From the NCBI GenBank assembly GCA_965276635.1, contig CBDIBC010000005.1:1922001-1986000 (forward strand): 64,000 nucleotides of DNA, written 5' to 3'. Position numbers and translations under genes: made by a program. This document shows positions 7,054-14,807 of the stretch, piece after piece. Source of the DNA: CBDIBC01 sp965276635. GTDB lineage: Bacteria > Actinomycetota > Acidimicrobiia > Acidimicrobiales > Palsa-688. Numbering within the stretch: position 1 is the first letter of the stretch; each line of letters begins with the position of its first letter. The notes beneath the pieces were generated by a model. It saw only the letters and a program-made list of their open reading frames with translations. It searched no databases and had not been told where the DNA came from.

Positions 7054-7737
7054 GTGATCGAACCGTTGATGCCGTCCGTCGGGTGGGGGGTCCTCCACCT
7101 CTTCTGCCAGATCCGAACCGACACCGACGCCGAGGCGGTAGTGGCCGCGGTCAAGGCCGGCCAGGACGCCGACCAGCAGGTCGTGCCCTTCTCCGTCTTC
7201 GGCCACAAGGCCGATCTCGGCTTCCTCGCCGTCGGCGCCGACTGGGTCCGTCTGCGGCAGCTCCAGGCCGGGCTCCACGCCGCGGGGCTGGCCGTCGTCG
7301 ACTCGTACCTTTCCCTGACCGAGGTCAGCGAGTACGCCGCGGGCATGCCGGCCGAGCACCTCGACGCTCGGCTGCACCCGCAGTTGCCGCCCGATGGCAA
7401 GCGAGCCATCTGCTTCTACGGCATGTCCAAGCAGCGCGGGGATCGTCACAACTGGTATGCCCTGGACTACGACGAGCGCAAGCGGATGATGATGGACCAC
7501 GGCAAGTCCGGCCGGCGCTTCCATGGGCGGGTCGTCCAGCTCATCACCGGGTCCACCGGGCTCGACGACTACGAGTGGGGTGTGACCCTCTTCGGTGTCC
7601 ATCCCGACGATCTGAAGGACACCGTCTACACCATGCGGTTCGACGAGGCATCGACGTTGTACGCCGAGTTCGGGCCCTTCTACGCCGGCATCGTGGGCTC
7701 GATCGAGGATGTGGTCGCGCAGATCGGCCTGGCGTGA
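7054..7737 (+). CDS. chdC: Coproheme decarboxylase (chlorite dismutase family)
   Basis: ChdC (HemQ) oxidatively decarboxylates two propionates of coproheme to make haem b, the last step of the coproporphyrin-dependent route used by Gram-positives. From GTG 7054 (ATG at 7069 is an alternative) the protein has 227 residues. FYGMSKQRGDRHNWYALD carries the likely catalytic Tyr135. MMMDHGKSGR carries the likely haem-ligating His149. TGSTGLDDYEWGVTLF and TMRFDEAS are family signatures. The sequence looks close to Bacillota ChdC. The matching CgoX and HemE genes lie at 34.8-37.2 kb, so the pathway is split on the chromosome. Confidence 0.92.
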   Translation: MIEPLMPSVGWGVLHLFCQIRTDTDAEAVVAAVKAGQDADQQVVPFSVFGHKADLGFLAVGADWVRLRQLQAGLHAAGLAVVDSYLSLTEVSEYAAGMPAEHLDARLHPQLPPDGKRAICFYGMSKQRGDRHNWYALDYDERKRMMMDHGKSGRRFHGRVVQLITGSTGLDDYEWGVTLFGVHPDDLKDTVYTMRFDEASTLYAEFGPFYAGIVGSIEDVVAQIGLA

Positions 7738-7771
7738 TGGCGGCCGATCCCCGTCCCCAGGCAGCGCGTCG

Positions 7772-8491
7772 ATGAGCGACACCGATCTGCTGTACTTGCG
7801 TGACGCCTACCTGCAGGCTGCCGACGCGGTCGTCACCGCGACCGACGAGGACGGCCGCCGGGTGGCGCTCGATCGCACTGTCTTCTACCCAACAGGGGGA
7901 GGCCAGGCGCACGACACGGGCACGCTCGGGGGTCTGGTGGTGACCGACGTGGGCAAGGACGGCGATGCGGTCTGGCACACGCTCGGGGGCGACGGCGCGG
8001 CCCCTCGGGTCGGCCAGATGGTGCACGGCGAGATCGACTGGGACCGCCGCCATGCGCTCATGCGCACCCACACCGCGCTCCACATCTTGTGCGGGGTGAT
8101 CTGGAACGAGTGGGGCACAGCGGTCACCGGCGGGAACATGGATCCGCTGTCGGCGCGCATGGACTTCGAGTTCGATCCGTTGCCGGGCGGCTTCGGGTCC
8201 CGGGTGGAGGATCTGGTGAACGCCGAGATCGTGGCCGATCGACGGATCGAGGTTGCCTTTCTGCCCCGCTCCAACGCGGTGATGGACGAGGACCTCATCC
8301 GCACGAAGGTCTCGCGTATCCCCGAGTCCGTCCCTGAGATCCGCGTCGTCGACATCGTGGGCCTCGACCGCCAGGCGGACGGTGGCACCCACGTCCGCTC
8401 CACGGCGGAGGTGGGCCGGGTGCGGGTGGTCAAGACCGAGTCGAAGGGCAAGGGGAACAAGCGCATCCGCATCCAGGTCGTCGATGCCTGA
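7772..8491 (+). CDS. alaX: AlaX-like alanyl-tRNA editing hydrolase
   Basis: Free-standing AlaX proteins deacylate mischarged Ser- or Gly-tRNA(Ala). The 239-residue protein has the editing-domain motifs: FYPTGGGQAHDTG, then RTHTALHIL with the zinc-binding HxxxH, and ADGGTHVRST near the C-terminus. In canonical AlaX the last motif begins with Cys (CxxxH ligands); here Asp replaces Cys, a variant I recall from other members. I chose the ATG at 7772 (MSDTDLLYLRDAYL), which aligns with the family start. It begins 34 bases after chdC and overlaps larE by 8 bases, suggesting translational coupling. Confidence 0.88.
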   Translation: MSDTDLLYLRDAYLQAADAVVTATDEDGRRVALDRTVFYPTGGGQAHDTGTLGGLVVTDVGKDGDAVWHTLGGDGAAPRVGQMVHGEIDWDRRHALMRTHTALHILCGVIWNEWGTAVTGGNMDPLSARMDFEFDPLPGGFGSRVEDLVNAEIVADRRIEVAFLPRSNAVMDEDLIRTKVSRIPESVPEIRVVDIVGLDRQADGGTHVRSTAEVGRVRVVKTESKGKGNKRIRIQVVDA

Positions 8492-9368
8492 CCAGCACCA
8501 GCACCAGCACCAGCACCAGCACCAGCACCAGGACCAGGACCAGCACCAGCACCAGGGCCAGGGCCAGGGCCTGGATCGTCTGCGGGTCGAGCTGGCGGGG
8601 GTCCGACAGGTGGTCGTGGCCTTCAGCGGCGGCGTCGATTCCGGGCTGCTCGCTCGGGTGGCCCACGACACGCTCGGTGCCGATCAGGTGCTGGCGGTCA
8701 CTGCCGTGTCGCCGTCGCTCGCCGCGGCCGAGCTGGACGACTGCCGGCGCCTGGCCGACGCCTGGGGCCTGCGTTGGACCACGGTGGAGACCGACGAGGC
8801 CACCAGGGCGCCCTACCTGGCCAATGGCGCCGACCGCTGCTACCACTGCAAGTCGGCGTTGATGGACTGCCTCGTGCCGCTCGCCCGAGCCGAGCGGGCC
8901 GTCGTCACCCTCGGCGTGAACGTCGACGACCTCGGCGACCACCGCCCCGGCCAGAGGGCGGCGCAGGAGGCGGGCGCCCGCTTCCCCCTGGTCGACGCCG
9001 GCTTCACCAAGGCTGACGTGCGCGCCGCAGCGCGAGCGCTCGGCCTTGACCTGTGGGACAAGCCCGCCGCCGCCTGCCTGGCGTCGCGGGTCCCCTACGG
9101 CACACCCGTCACCTTGGGCACCCTGAGCAGGGTGGCGGCTGCGGAGGCCGCCCTACGCGCCCTCGGCTACCGCCAGCTGCGGGTTCGTCACTACGGCGAC
9201 CTGGCCCGCCTGGAGCTCGACGGCGACGACCTCGGGCGAGCGGTCGCTGACCGGGCCAGGGTCGTGGCCGCCGTGCGATCCGCCGGCTACGACTACGTGA
9301 CCCTCGACCTCGAGGGCTTCCGCTCCGGCAACCTGAACGCCGCCCTCACCCGCAGCCAGCCGGCCTGA
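8484..9368 (+). CDS. larE: LarE-family ATP-dependent sacrificial sulfur transferase with His/Gln-rich N-terminus
   Basis: LarE adenylates the carboxylates of P2CMN and donates sulfur from its own cysteine while building the nickel-pincer cofactor of lactate racemase. Seen here are the PP-loop FSGGVDSGLL, DRCYHCKSAL, and ACLASRVPYGTPVT with Cys198, which aligns with the sacrificial cysteine. Before the PP-loop lies a tract of alternating His-Gln (then Asp-Gln and Gly-Gln) encoded by a hexanucleotide repeat. There is no ATG, GTG or TTG between this tract and the domain, so the tract is probably translated from ATG 8484. No larB, larC or larA is in the window, so the product may serve another pathway. 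It overlaps alaX by 8 bases. Confidence 0.88.
   Translation: MPDQHQHQHQHQHQHQDQDQHQHQGQGQGLDRLRVELAGVRQVVVAFSGGVDSGLLARVAHDTLGADQVLAVTAVSPSLAAAELDDCRRLADAWGLRWTTVETDEATRAPYLANGADRCYHCKSALMDCLVPLARAERAVVTLGVNVDDLGDHRPGQRAAQEAGARFPLVDAGFTKADVRAAARALGLDLWDKPAAACLASRVPYGTPVTLGTLSRVAAAEAALRALGYRQLRVRHYGDLARLELDGDDLGRAVADRARVVAAVRSAGYDYVTLDLEGFRSGNLNAALTRSQPA
8491..8570 (+). repeat. CACCAG-type hexanucleotide repeat at the larE 5' end
   Basis: A run of 6-bp units (CACCAG, drifting to GACCAG and GGCCAG) encodes His-Gln, Asp-Gln and Gly-Gln dipeptides. Unit length keeps frame, so slippage would alter tract length without switching larE off. Confidence 0.93.
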
Positions 9369-9376
9369 TCACCGGC

Positions 9377-10003
9377 ATGCGCAAGCTGCTGGCCCTGATC
9401 CTGGTCCTGGCCATCGTCGCCGGCCTGCTCAGCATCGTCGACGTGACCGCCCGCTCGGCCGCACAGGCCTCGGCCGCGCACCACATCGAGTCCGACGTGC
9501 CCGGCTCGGGCGCGACCGTCCACATCTCGTCGTTTCCCTTCCTCGGTCGGCTCGCCGTCTCCGGCACCATCCCCGAGACCACCGTCGACCTCACCAACGT
9601 GGCTGCCGGCCCGGTCGTCTTCGACCGGGTCCACCTCGCCATCCATGACCTCCAGGTCGGTCTCGGGCACCTCGCCCAGCGGCGGGTCACGCTCCGCGGC
9701 ATCCGGTCCAGCGACGTGACGGCAATGATCAGCCAGGCGTCGCTGAACCGGCTCAGCCCAGTGCCCGTCACCATCGGCGCCGGAACGATCGGTGTGGCGG
9801 GCGTTGAGGTGGCTGCGCAGCTGACCGTCACCGGGAGCCGGCTCGTCATTGCCGCCGCCGGCTTCAGCCTCCCGATCGACGTGCCGAGCGTCGCTGCCCT
9901 CCCGTGCATCGGCGGAGCCACCCTGGTGCCGGGAGCGATCGACTTCTCCTGCCAGACCACGTCACTGCCCTCGGCGCTGGCCGGCGCCGTCATCTCCTTC
10001 TAG
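9377..10003 (+). CDS. LmeA-like (DUF2993) phospholipid-binding envelope protein
   Basis: The 208-residue protein begins with a short basic start and a hydrophobic segment (LLALILVLAIVAGLLSIV), a signal anchor or signal peptide. The body is a beta-rich DUF2993 domain: SFPFLGRLAVSG, then VHLAIHDLQV and VTIGAGTIGV. In mycobacteria the DUF2993 protein LmeA binds phospholipids in the periplasm and supports lipomannan elongation; many paralogues have unknown roles. It follows larE after 8 bases. A direct functional link to LarE is not evident. Confidence 0.8.
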   Translation: MRKLLALILVLAIVAGLLSIVDVTARSAAQASAAHHIESDVPGSGATVHISSFPFLGRLAVSGTIPETTVDLTNVAAGPVVFDRVHLAIHDLQVGLGHLAQRRVTLRGIRSSDVTAMISQASLNRLSPVPVTIGAGTIGVAGVEVAAQLTVTGSRLVIAAAGFSLPIDVPSVAALPCIGGATLVPGAIDFSCQTTSLPSALAGAVISF

Positions 10004-10036
10004 CTCCCTACCCGCCCATGGTCACGGGCTCGCTCC

Positions 10037-10561
10037 CTACCAGCTCATGGTGCCGGGCTCGCCCTTGAAGGGGCCGAGCACCCACGAGGTCACCCAGCCG
10101 CCGTAGAAGCCGCCAGGCTGGGCCTCGGCCTCCTCGTCGCCGACCGTGCAGCGGTCCATGGCCGCGCAGTACACGGCGACGTGATCGCGCAGCGCGACGA
10201 AGCCGGAGGTCGGGTCCGGGTACGACCAGGCCGCCGACCGGGCCACCCGGTCCCCGCCGTGCACGTCCCAGTAGCGGGCGGAGCCCTTCCACTCGCAGAA
10301 GCTGGTGCCGCCAACGGGCATCAGGGCGCCGGGGCCGAAGTCGCCAGGGGGAAGGTAGTAGGTCGGGGGGTGGCTGGTCTCCAGGACCCGATAGGCGGCG
10401 GTGGTATCAGCGACGGTGACGCCCCCGAGTACGACCTGGATGCGGCGAGGCTCGGGCTCGAGGCGGGGTGGGCGGGGGTAGTCCCACACCGACTCCTGGC
10501 CGGCGCCGGGCTCGATCGGTGACGGGCGAGGATGGCGGAAGATGCTCACGCCCGCCAGCAT
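10037..10561 (-). CDS. DUF427 domain protein
   Basis: This is a 174-residue cytosolic protein of the DUF427 family. Recognisable features are ESVWDYPRPPRLEP, RRIQVVLGGVTVADT, SHPPTYYLPPGDF and FCEWKGSARYWDV, followed by an extended tail with FYGGWVTSWVLGPFKG. Biochemical function is not established. The ATG at 10561 overlaps the start of the divergent gene at 10560; a GTG 12 bases inside is an alternative. The two genes must share promoter elements inside each other's 5' regions or use leaderless transcripts. Confidence 0.85.
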   Translation of the reverse strand: MLAGVSIFRHPRPSPIEPGAGQESVWDYPRPPRLEPEPRRIQVVLGGVTVADTTAAYRVLETSHPPTYYLPPGDFGPGALMPVGGTSFCEWKGSARYWDVHGGDRVARSAAWSYPDPTSGFVALRDHVAVYCAAMDRCTVGDEEAEAQPGGFYGGWVTSWVLGPFKGEPGTMSW

Positions 10562-11078
10562 GGTCGCGATGACCGGTGATGCAGCAGCAGGTGATGCGGC
10601 AGCGAGCGACCCACCAGACGGCGGTTCGGCCACGCTGCAGGCGTACGGTCGACAGCTGGCCGATGCCATGGTCGGCGCCCTCCCGGCGTGGGTGCTGCGC
10701 TGCGTGACCGGCGTGATGGCTGCTGGCGGGGGTGTTATGACGGCGGACGTGGTCGCGGAGACGGAGGCGGCGGGGACGGAGGCGCAGCGACGGGTAGGGC
10801 ACGGACTGCGGGCGTTGGTGGACCAGGACATCGACGAGCAACGGACCACGCCCCTGGCGCTGGTCCGGTCCCTGGCCGTGCCCTTGTCGACCGCCGTGCT
10901 CGAGCGCGCCGGCGTGGCGCCGGTGCTGCGTGACGACTTCGAGGTGCGCACGGCACCGGAAGACCACTACGACCTGCGGCCCCGATCGCTGGCGGACATC
11001 GATCCCGACCTGGTGGAGCTCGGGATCCAGTGGGGCGCGGCCAAGGCCTGGGTGCACCGCCACCGACACGCCGACTGA
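10560..11078 (+). CDS. Conserved actinobacterial protein of unknown function
   Basis: A mostly helical protein of about 172 residues. After a Gly/Ala/Asp-rich start it has LQAYGRQLADAMVGALPAWVLRCV, an Ala/Glu-rich helix, and a compact C-terminus with DHYDLRPRSLADIDPDL and GIQWGAAKAWVHRHR. The C-terminal pattern is one I recall from unannotated actinobacterial proteins. I cannot name a function. Start is ATG 10560 or 10569; both collide with the divergent DUF427 start. The stop codon lies inside the 14-bp tandem repeat that continues downstream. Confidence 0.7.
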   Translation: MVAMTGDAAAGDAAASDPPDGGSATLQAYGRQLADAMVGALPAWVLRCVTGVMAAGGGVMTADVVAETEAAGTEAQRRVGHGLRALVDQDIDEQRTTPLALVRSLAVPLSTAVLERAGVAPVLRDDFEVRTAPEDHYDLRPRSLADIDPDLVELGIQWGAAKAWVHRHRHAD

Positions 11079-11163
11079 CGTGCACCGCCACCGACACGCC
11101 GACCGACGCACGCCGACTGACGCACACCGGCCGACGCACGCCGGCCGACGCACGCCCGCCGAC
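11052..11163 (+). repeat. 14-bp tandem repeat (8 degenerate copies)
   Basis: Eight 14-bp units related to GCACGCCGACTGAC run from the last codons of the preceding gene into the intergenic gap. The first four pair into two 28-bp copies at 11052 and 11080. The unit is not a multiple of three and lies mostly past the stop codon at 11076-11078. Confidence 0.85.
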
Positions 11164-11192
11164 GCGCCCGATGCCGCCGACGGCTCGGGGGC

Positions 11193-11444
11193 CTACTTCT
11201 TCTTCTTGCGCCTGCGCTTCGGTGCGGGAGGCAGGCCGTGGAGACCGTCGGCCGTGTTGCTCATCCGCTCGGTCGGGGGCTGCGCCCAACCCGCGCCGGA
11301 GAGCGTTCGGTCCTCGAAGAACAGGCACTGCTCGGGGCAGGCAAAGGGATCATCGGTGTTGGCGCCGACCCGGCAACGTTCCATCACGTCGCCGGCCGGG
11401 GTGCTGCGACCCAGGTAGTGGCGACAATCGGTGCGCACGGCCAT
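11193..11444 (-). CDS. Small Cys-rich conserved protein
   Basis: An 83-residue product with four cysteines: DCRHY (Cys7), MERCRVG, and DPFACPEQCLFFEDR, ending in a basic tail KRRRKKKK. The cysteine spacing suggests a metal site, and the FACPEQCLFFE pattern recurs in actinobacterial small proteins as I remember. The basic tail could bind nucleic acid. No function can be assigned. The ATG at 11444 is the first one and gives the Cys motif at the N-terminus. Confidence 0.7.
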   Translation of the reverse strand: MAVRTDCRHYLGRSTPAGDVMERCRVGANTDDPFACPEQCLFFEDRTLSGAGWAQPPTERMSNTADGLHGLPPAPKRRRKKKK

Positions 11445-11562
11445 CTGTCGAGTGTGGCACGCGACGCGGACGGGCCCCAGTCACCGCCGCGCCTGTCCCC
11501 GGGCAGGTCGTTTCGGGCTGTCGTCGGGCTGGGCCACACCGCACCCGTAGGATCCACCCGAC

Positions 11563-12963
11563 ATGGGACAACGGTTGGTGGTCATCGGCGGCGATGCAGG
11601 GGGGATGGTGGCCGCGTCGGTCGCCCGCCGGCGGAGCCCCGACCTGGAGATCGTGGCCCTCGAACGCGGGCCGTGGACGAGCTACTCGGCCTGCGGCATT
11701 CCGTACCTGGTGGCCGGAACGGTGCCGACGGTGGACGACCTGGTGGCCCGCACCCCCGAAGCCTTCCGGGCGCAGCGGATCGACGTGCGGATCAACCACG
11801 AGGCCACCGCGATCGATCTCGACGCCGGGCAGGTGGAGGTGCACAACCAGGTGCACGATCGGACCTTCAAGCTGGGTTTCGACCTGTTGCACATCGCCAC
11901 CGGGGCTGTGCCGAACCGGCCCGACATCCCGGGAATAGATGCCGACCACGTCCACGGAGTGCAGACCCTGGGTGACGCCACCCGGCTGCGCGACGCCTAC
12001 GAACGGGATCGCCCCGACCACGTGGTGGTGATCGGCAGCGGGTACATCGGCTTGGAGCTGGCCGAGTCCTTCCTGACCCGGGGTGCGCGAGTGACCGTCG
12101 TGGACCAGGCAGCGGAGGTGATGGGTGCACTCGACCCGGACATGGGGGCATTGGTCACCCGGTCCCTGCGAGACCACGGCGTCACCGTTCGCCTCGGCGA
12201 GAAGCTGGTCGCGGTGGAAGGTGACTCGGTGGTGACGACCGGCGGCCCCGTCCGGGCCGACCTGGTGATCCTGGGCCTGGGGGTGCGCCCCGACAGCCGG
12301 CTGGCCGCGGCGGGCGGGATCGACACCGGCCCGGCTGGTGGGATCGTGGTCGACCGACGGCAACGAGCGTCGCGAGCCGGCCGCCACCTGGCCCATGTCT
12401 GGGCGGCCGGCGACTGCTGCCAGACGGTGAACGTAGTCTCCGGCCGTCCCGGCCAGCAGGCGCTGGGCACGGTGGCCAACAAGCAGGGGCTGGTGGCCGG
12501 TATCAACATCGCCGGTGGCTATGCCACGTTCCCCGGTGCGGCGGGCACGGCCGTCACCCGGCTGTGTGCCACCGAGATCGGACGGACGGGGCTGTCGGAG
12601 AAGGAGGCCACCGAAGCCGGGTTCGACTACGTGGTGGCCCGCGTCCAGGCCACCAACCTCAGCGGATATCTGCCGGGTGCCGTGGGGGTGACGGTGAAGC
12701 TGCTCGCCGAGAGGGGTCGCGGGCGGCTGCTCGGCGCACAGATCGTCGGTGGCCCCGGGTCGGCTAAGCGGGTGGACGCCGTGGCCGTGGCCGTCACCGC
12801 AGGCATGGAGGTCGAGGACCTGGTGATGGCCGACCTCGGCTACGCGCCGCCGTTCTCGTCCGTGTGGGACCCGGTGCAGGTCGCCGCCCGGCAGGCGATG
12901 GCGCAGCTGCGGGCCACGGCCGATGCATGGCCCGCCGGCCCGGCCGCCCGGTCGGGAAAGTAG
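11563..12963 (+). CDS. CoA-disulfide reductase-like FAD/NAD(P)H oxidoreductase
   Basis: A 466-residue member of the pyridine nucleotide-disulfide oxidoreductase family with a single active cysteine (CoA-disulfide reductase, NADH oxidase, NADH peroxidase group). Motifs are the N-terminal dinucleotide fold VVIGGDAGGM, SYSACGIPYL with Cys44 as the redox cysteine, the NAD fold VVVIGSGYIGLELAE, and VWAAGDCCQTVN for the FAD ribityl. The dimerisation domain ends with YAPPFSSVWDPVQVAA. Substrate (CoA disulfide, oxygen, polysulfide) cannot be told from sequence. The Nudix gene follows after 11 bases. Confidence 0.9.
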   Translation: MGQRLVVIGGDAGGMVAASVARRRSPDLEIVALERGPWTSYSACGIPYLVAGTVPTVDDLVARTPEAFRAQRIDVRINHEATAIDLDAGQVEVHNQVHDRTFKLGFDLLHIATGAVPNRPDIPGIDADHVHGVQTLGDATRLRDAYERDRPDHVVVIGSGYIGLELAESFLTRGARVTVVDQAAEVMGALDPDMGALVTRSLRDHGVTVRLGEKLVAVEGDSVVTTGGPVRADLVILGLGVRPDSRLAAAGGIDTGPAGGIVVDRRQRASRAGRHLAHVWAAGDCCQTVNVVSGRPGQQALGTVANKQGLVAGINIAGGYATFPGAAGTAVTRLCATEIGRTGLSEKEATEAGFDYVVARVQATNLSGYLPGAVGVTVKLLAERGRGRLLGAQIVGGPGSAKRVDAVAVAVTAGMEVEDLVMADLGYAPPFSSVWDPVQVAARQAMAQLRATADAWPAGPAARSGK

Positions 12964-12974
12964 CCTCGAACCCG

Positions 12975-13670
12975 ATGACTGCGGAGCCGGTGCACGAGGC
13001 CGATCTGGTTCGCTGGAGCGAGGCCCTGGCCGGGATCGCCAGGACCGGGCTGGGGTTCACCGAGAGCCTCTACGAACGTGAGCGCTTCGAGGAGATCCTG
13101 AAGGTGGCGGCCGACATCCGCATGGCGGCCGGCGCCGACGGTCACCGGGAAGGCCCTCACGAGCTGGTCGACGGCTGGCTGTCGAGCGTCGGGACGGGCG
13201 TCGCCGGCTACGTGACGCCGAAGGTCGCAGTAGGTGCCGTGGTCGGCAACGACGCCGGCGAGATCCTCCTGATCCAGCGCGGCGACTCGGGTGTCTGGCT
13301 CTACCCGACGGGCTGGGCGGATATCGGCTACTCGCCGGCGGAGGTGGTGGTCAAAGAGGTGGAGGAGGAGACAGGCATCGCGGCCGAGCCTGTACGGGTC
13401 ATCGCCGTCCTCGACGGGCTGCGTCTCGGGGCGCGGGGTCTGCCCTTCTACACCGTGGTGTTCCATTGCCGGGCAACGGGTGGGTCCCTGACACCGCACC
13501 CGCTCGAGACGCGCGACGTCGGCTGGTTTGCCGAGGACGCCCTACCCGAGCCGCTGGCCGGGGCGGCCCGCTGGAAGCAACTGGCCTTCGCAGCGATCCG
13601 CGACGAAGCGCTCGATGTCATGTTCGATCGACCACGTCAGCCCACCTGGCAGGGGGAGGGGGACCGCTGA
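12975..13670 (+). CDS. Nudix hydrolase with N-terminal Nudix_hydro_N domain
   Basis: The 231-residue protein starts with the helical Nudix_hydro_N region (LVRWSEALAGIARTGLGFT, YERERFEEIL), as in the YjhB group, then the catalytic domain. The Nudix helix reads GWADIGYSPAEV followed by VKEVEEETGI, with the metal-binding EVEEE core intact. Relatives hydrolyse nucleoside diphosphates linked to another moiety, such as ADP-ribose; the substrate is unknown here. ATG 12975 follows the flavoprotein gene after 11 bases, so a shared transcript is likely. Confidence 0.9.
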   Translation: MTAEPVHEADLVRWSEALAGIARTGLGFTESLYERERFEEILKVAADIRMAAGADGHREGPHELVDGWLSSVGTGVAGYVTPKVAVGAVVGNDAGEILLIQRGDSGVWLYPTGWADIGYSPAEVVVKEVEEETGIAAEPVRVIAVLDGLRLGARGLPFYTVVFHCRATGGSLTPHPLETRDVGWFAEDALPEPLAGAARWKQLAFAAIRDEALDVMFDRPRQPTWQGEGDR

Positions 13671-13710
13671 TCGCGCCCACCGAGGCCGTCCCCGCCCAGC
13701 CCGGCCTGCG

Positions 13711-14316
13711 TTGAGGTGGCGACGCTCGACGGAGAAGGACACGTCCAGGGACCGGCTCGACCAGGCCGGCCTGGATGCGGCATTGGCGGCGCGGGGACCG
13801 GCCGGCGAGGTGGCCAGGCGGTTGGATGCCGCCGGTCAGCAGCGCGCCACCGCTCTGCGCTCGCTGAGCGAGCTGACGTCGGTCGTGGCCCTGCAGTACC
13901 TGGAGCGCATCGCCAAGCCCACGCCGGCGTTGACGCTGGCGAACGGGGTGTCGTTGACCACCGGAGGGTATGCTGCCCATCTGGCCGTCGAGGCCGATCC
14001 GGCCGCCTTCGAGGTGGCCGATGTCCCGGTGCTCGCCACCCTGCCGCCCCTGCGGAACGGTCGGCCCCCTCAAGACCTCGTACTGCGGGTCGTGAAGGCG
14101 ACCCGCCGATCATTTCCATCACTCTGCGCCGTCGCCCCGGAGGTCTGGGAGGGGCTGGTCGACGCGAGCACCCGGAGGGCTGACGACAGGACAGTTGCGG
14201 ATGCCGAGCCGCTCGACCGGCCGGTCGTGGACGCCCTCCTCCGCTTCGGGTGGCTCCTCCGCCAGGTCGATCTCCATTACGGGCTGGAGCCCGAACGGGC
14301 CTCTCGCGAACACTGA
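13711..14316 (+). CDS. Hypothetical protein, function unknown
   Basis: A plausible coding frame of about 201 residues from a TTG at 13711. The region from LDQAGLDAALAARG through SLSELTSVVALQYLERIAKP and VLATLPPLRNGRPP to FGWLLRQVDLHYGLEP has protein-like composition and helices, while alternative frames look worse. I do not recognise the family. No membrane segment or signal peptide is seen. It follows the Nudix gene after 40 bases. Confidence 0.5.
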   Translation: MRWRRSTEKDTSRDRLDQAGLDAALAARGPAGEVARRLDAAGQQRATALRSLSELTSVVALQYLERIAKPTPALTLANGVSLTTGGYAAHLAVEADPAAFEVADVPVLATLPPLRNGRPPQDLVLRVVKATRRSFPSLCAVAPEVWEGLVDASTRRADDRTVADAEPLDRPVVDALLRFGWLLRQVDLHYGLEPERASREH

Positions 14317-14331
14317 TCTGGTGAGAGCTAC

Positions 14332-14805
14332 TCAGGCCCCGAGCTGTCGCAGGAGGTGATCGATGACCGAGACGGCGCCCTCCGTGCGTTCCCATTCGTC
14401 GCCGATGCTGGCGTGGTCGACCAGCCCGGAGGCGTCGGGGGCGATGCCGAGTGCCGCCGAGGTGGCCGTGGCGAGGGGCTGAGGCTCGATGTCGTCGCCG
14501 TGGGCGGCGAACGCCTCGAGGCCGTCCCACAACGCCGGCAGCGAGGCCGGCGGCTCGACGCCGGTGCCGAGGGCGAGGGCCACGGCCGAGAACACCTCGT
14601 AGGTCCCGAGCCCGGTGGGCCGCCGGTACCCGGCCACCGGGTGGAGTCGCCACTCGATCGTCGTGCCACCGGGGCCGTCGTCGCGCAGCCAGACCTGCGA
14701 ACCGTTGACATAGGCGTCCACCGGTTCGCCGAAGTGGTCGTCGAGGGCCACGATGACGTCGGGCCGCACCCGCCACACGCAGCTGGCGAGCCGCCAGACG
14801 GCCAT
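14332..14805 (-). CDS. Conserved hypothetical protein downstream of PAC2
   Basis: A 157-residue soluble protein containing RPDVIVALDDHFGEPVDAYV, VWLRDDGPGGTTIEWRLHP and GYRRPTGLGTYEVFSAVA. The start lies 2 bases after the stop of the PAC2 gene, so the two form a tight operon and may act together. Family not recognised; no catalytic motif seen. Confidence 0.65.
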   Translation of the reverse strand: MAVWRLASCVWRVRPDVIVALDDHFGEPVDAYVNGSQVWLRDDGPGGTTIEWRLHPVAGYRRPTGLGTYEVFSAVALALGTGVEPPASLPALWDGLEAFAAHGDDIEPQPLATATSAALGIAPDASGLVDHASIGDEWERTEGAVSVIDHLLRQLGA

Positions 14806-14807
14806 GC

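Noticed and set aside
13528..13710. Upstream extension of the hypothetical gene at 13711 into the Nudix gene
   Set aside because: The extension is Arg/Pro-rich and antiphase to a well-supported Nudix domain; a start near 13711 is more likely.
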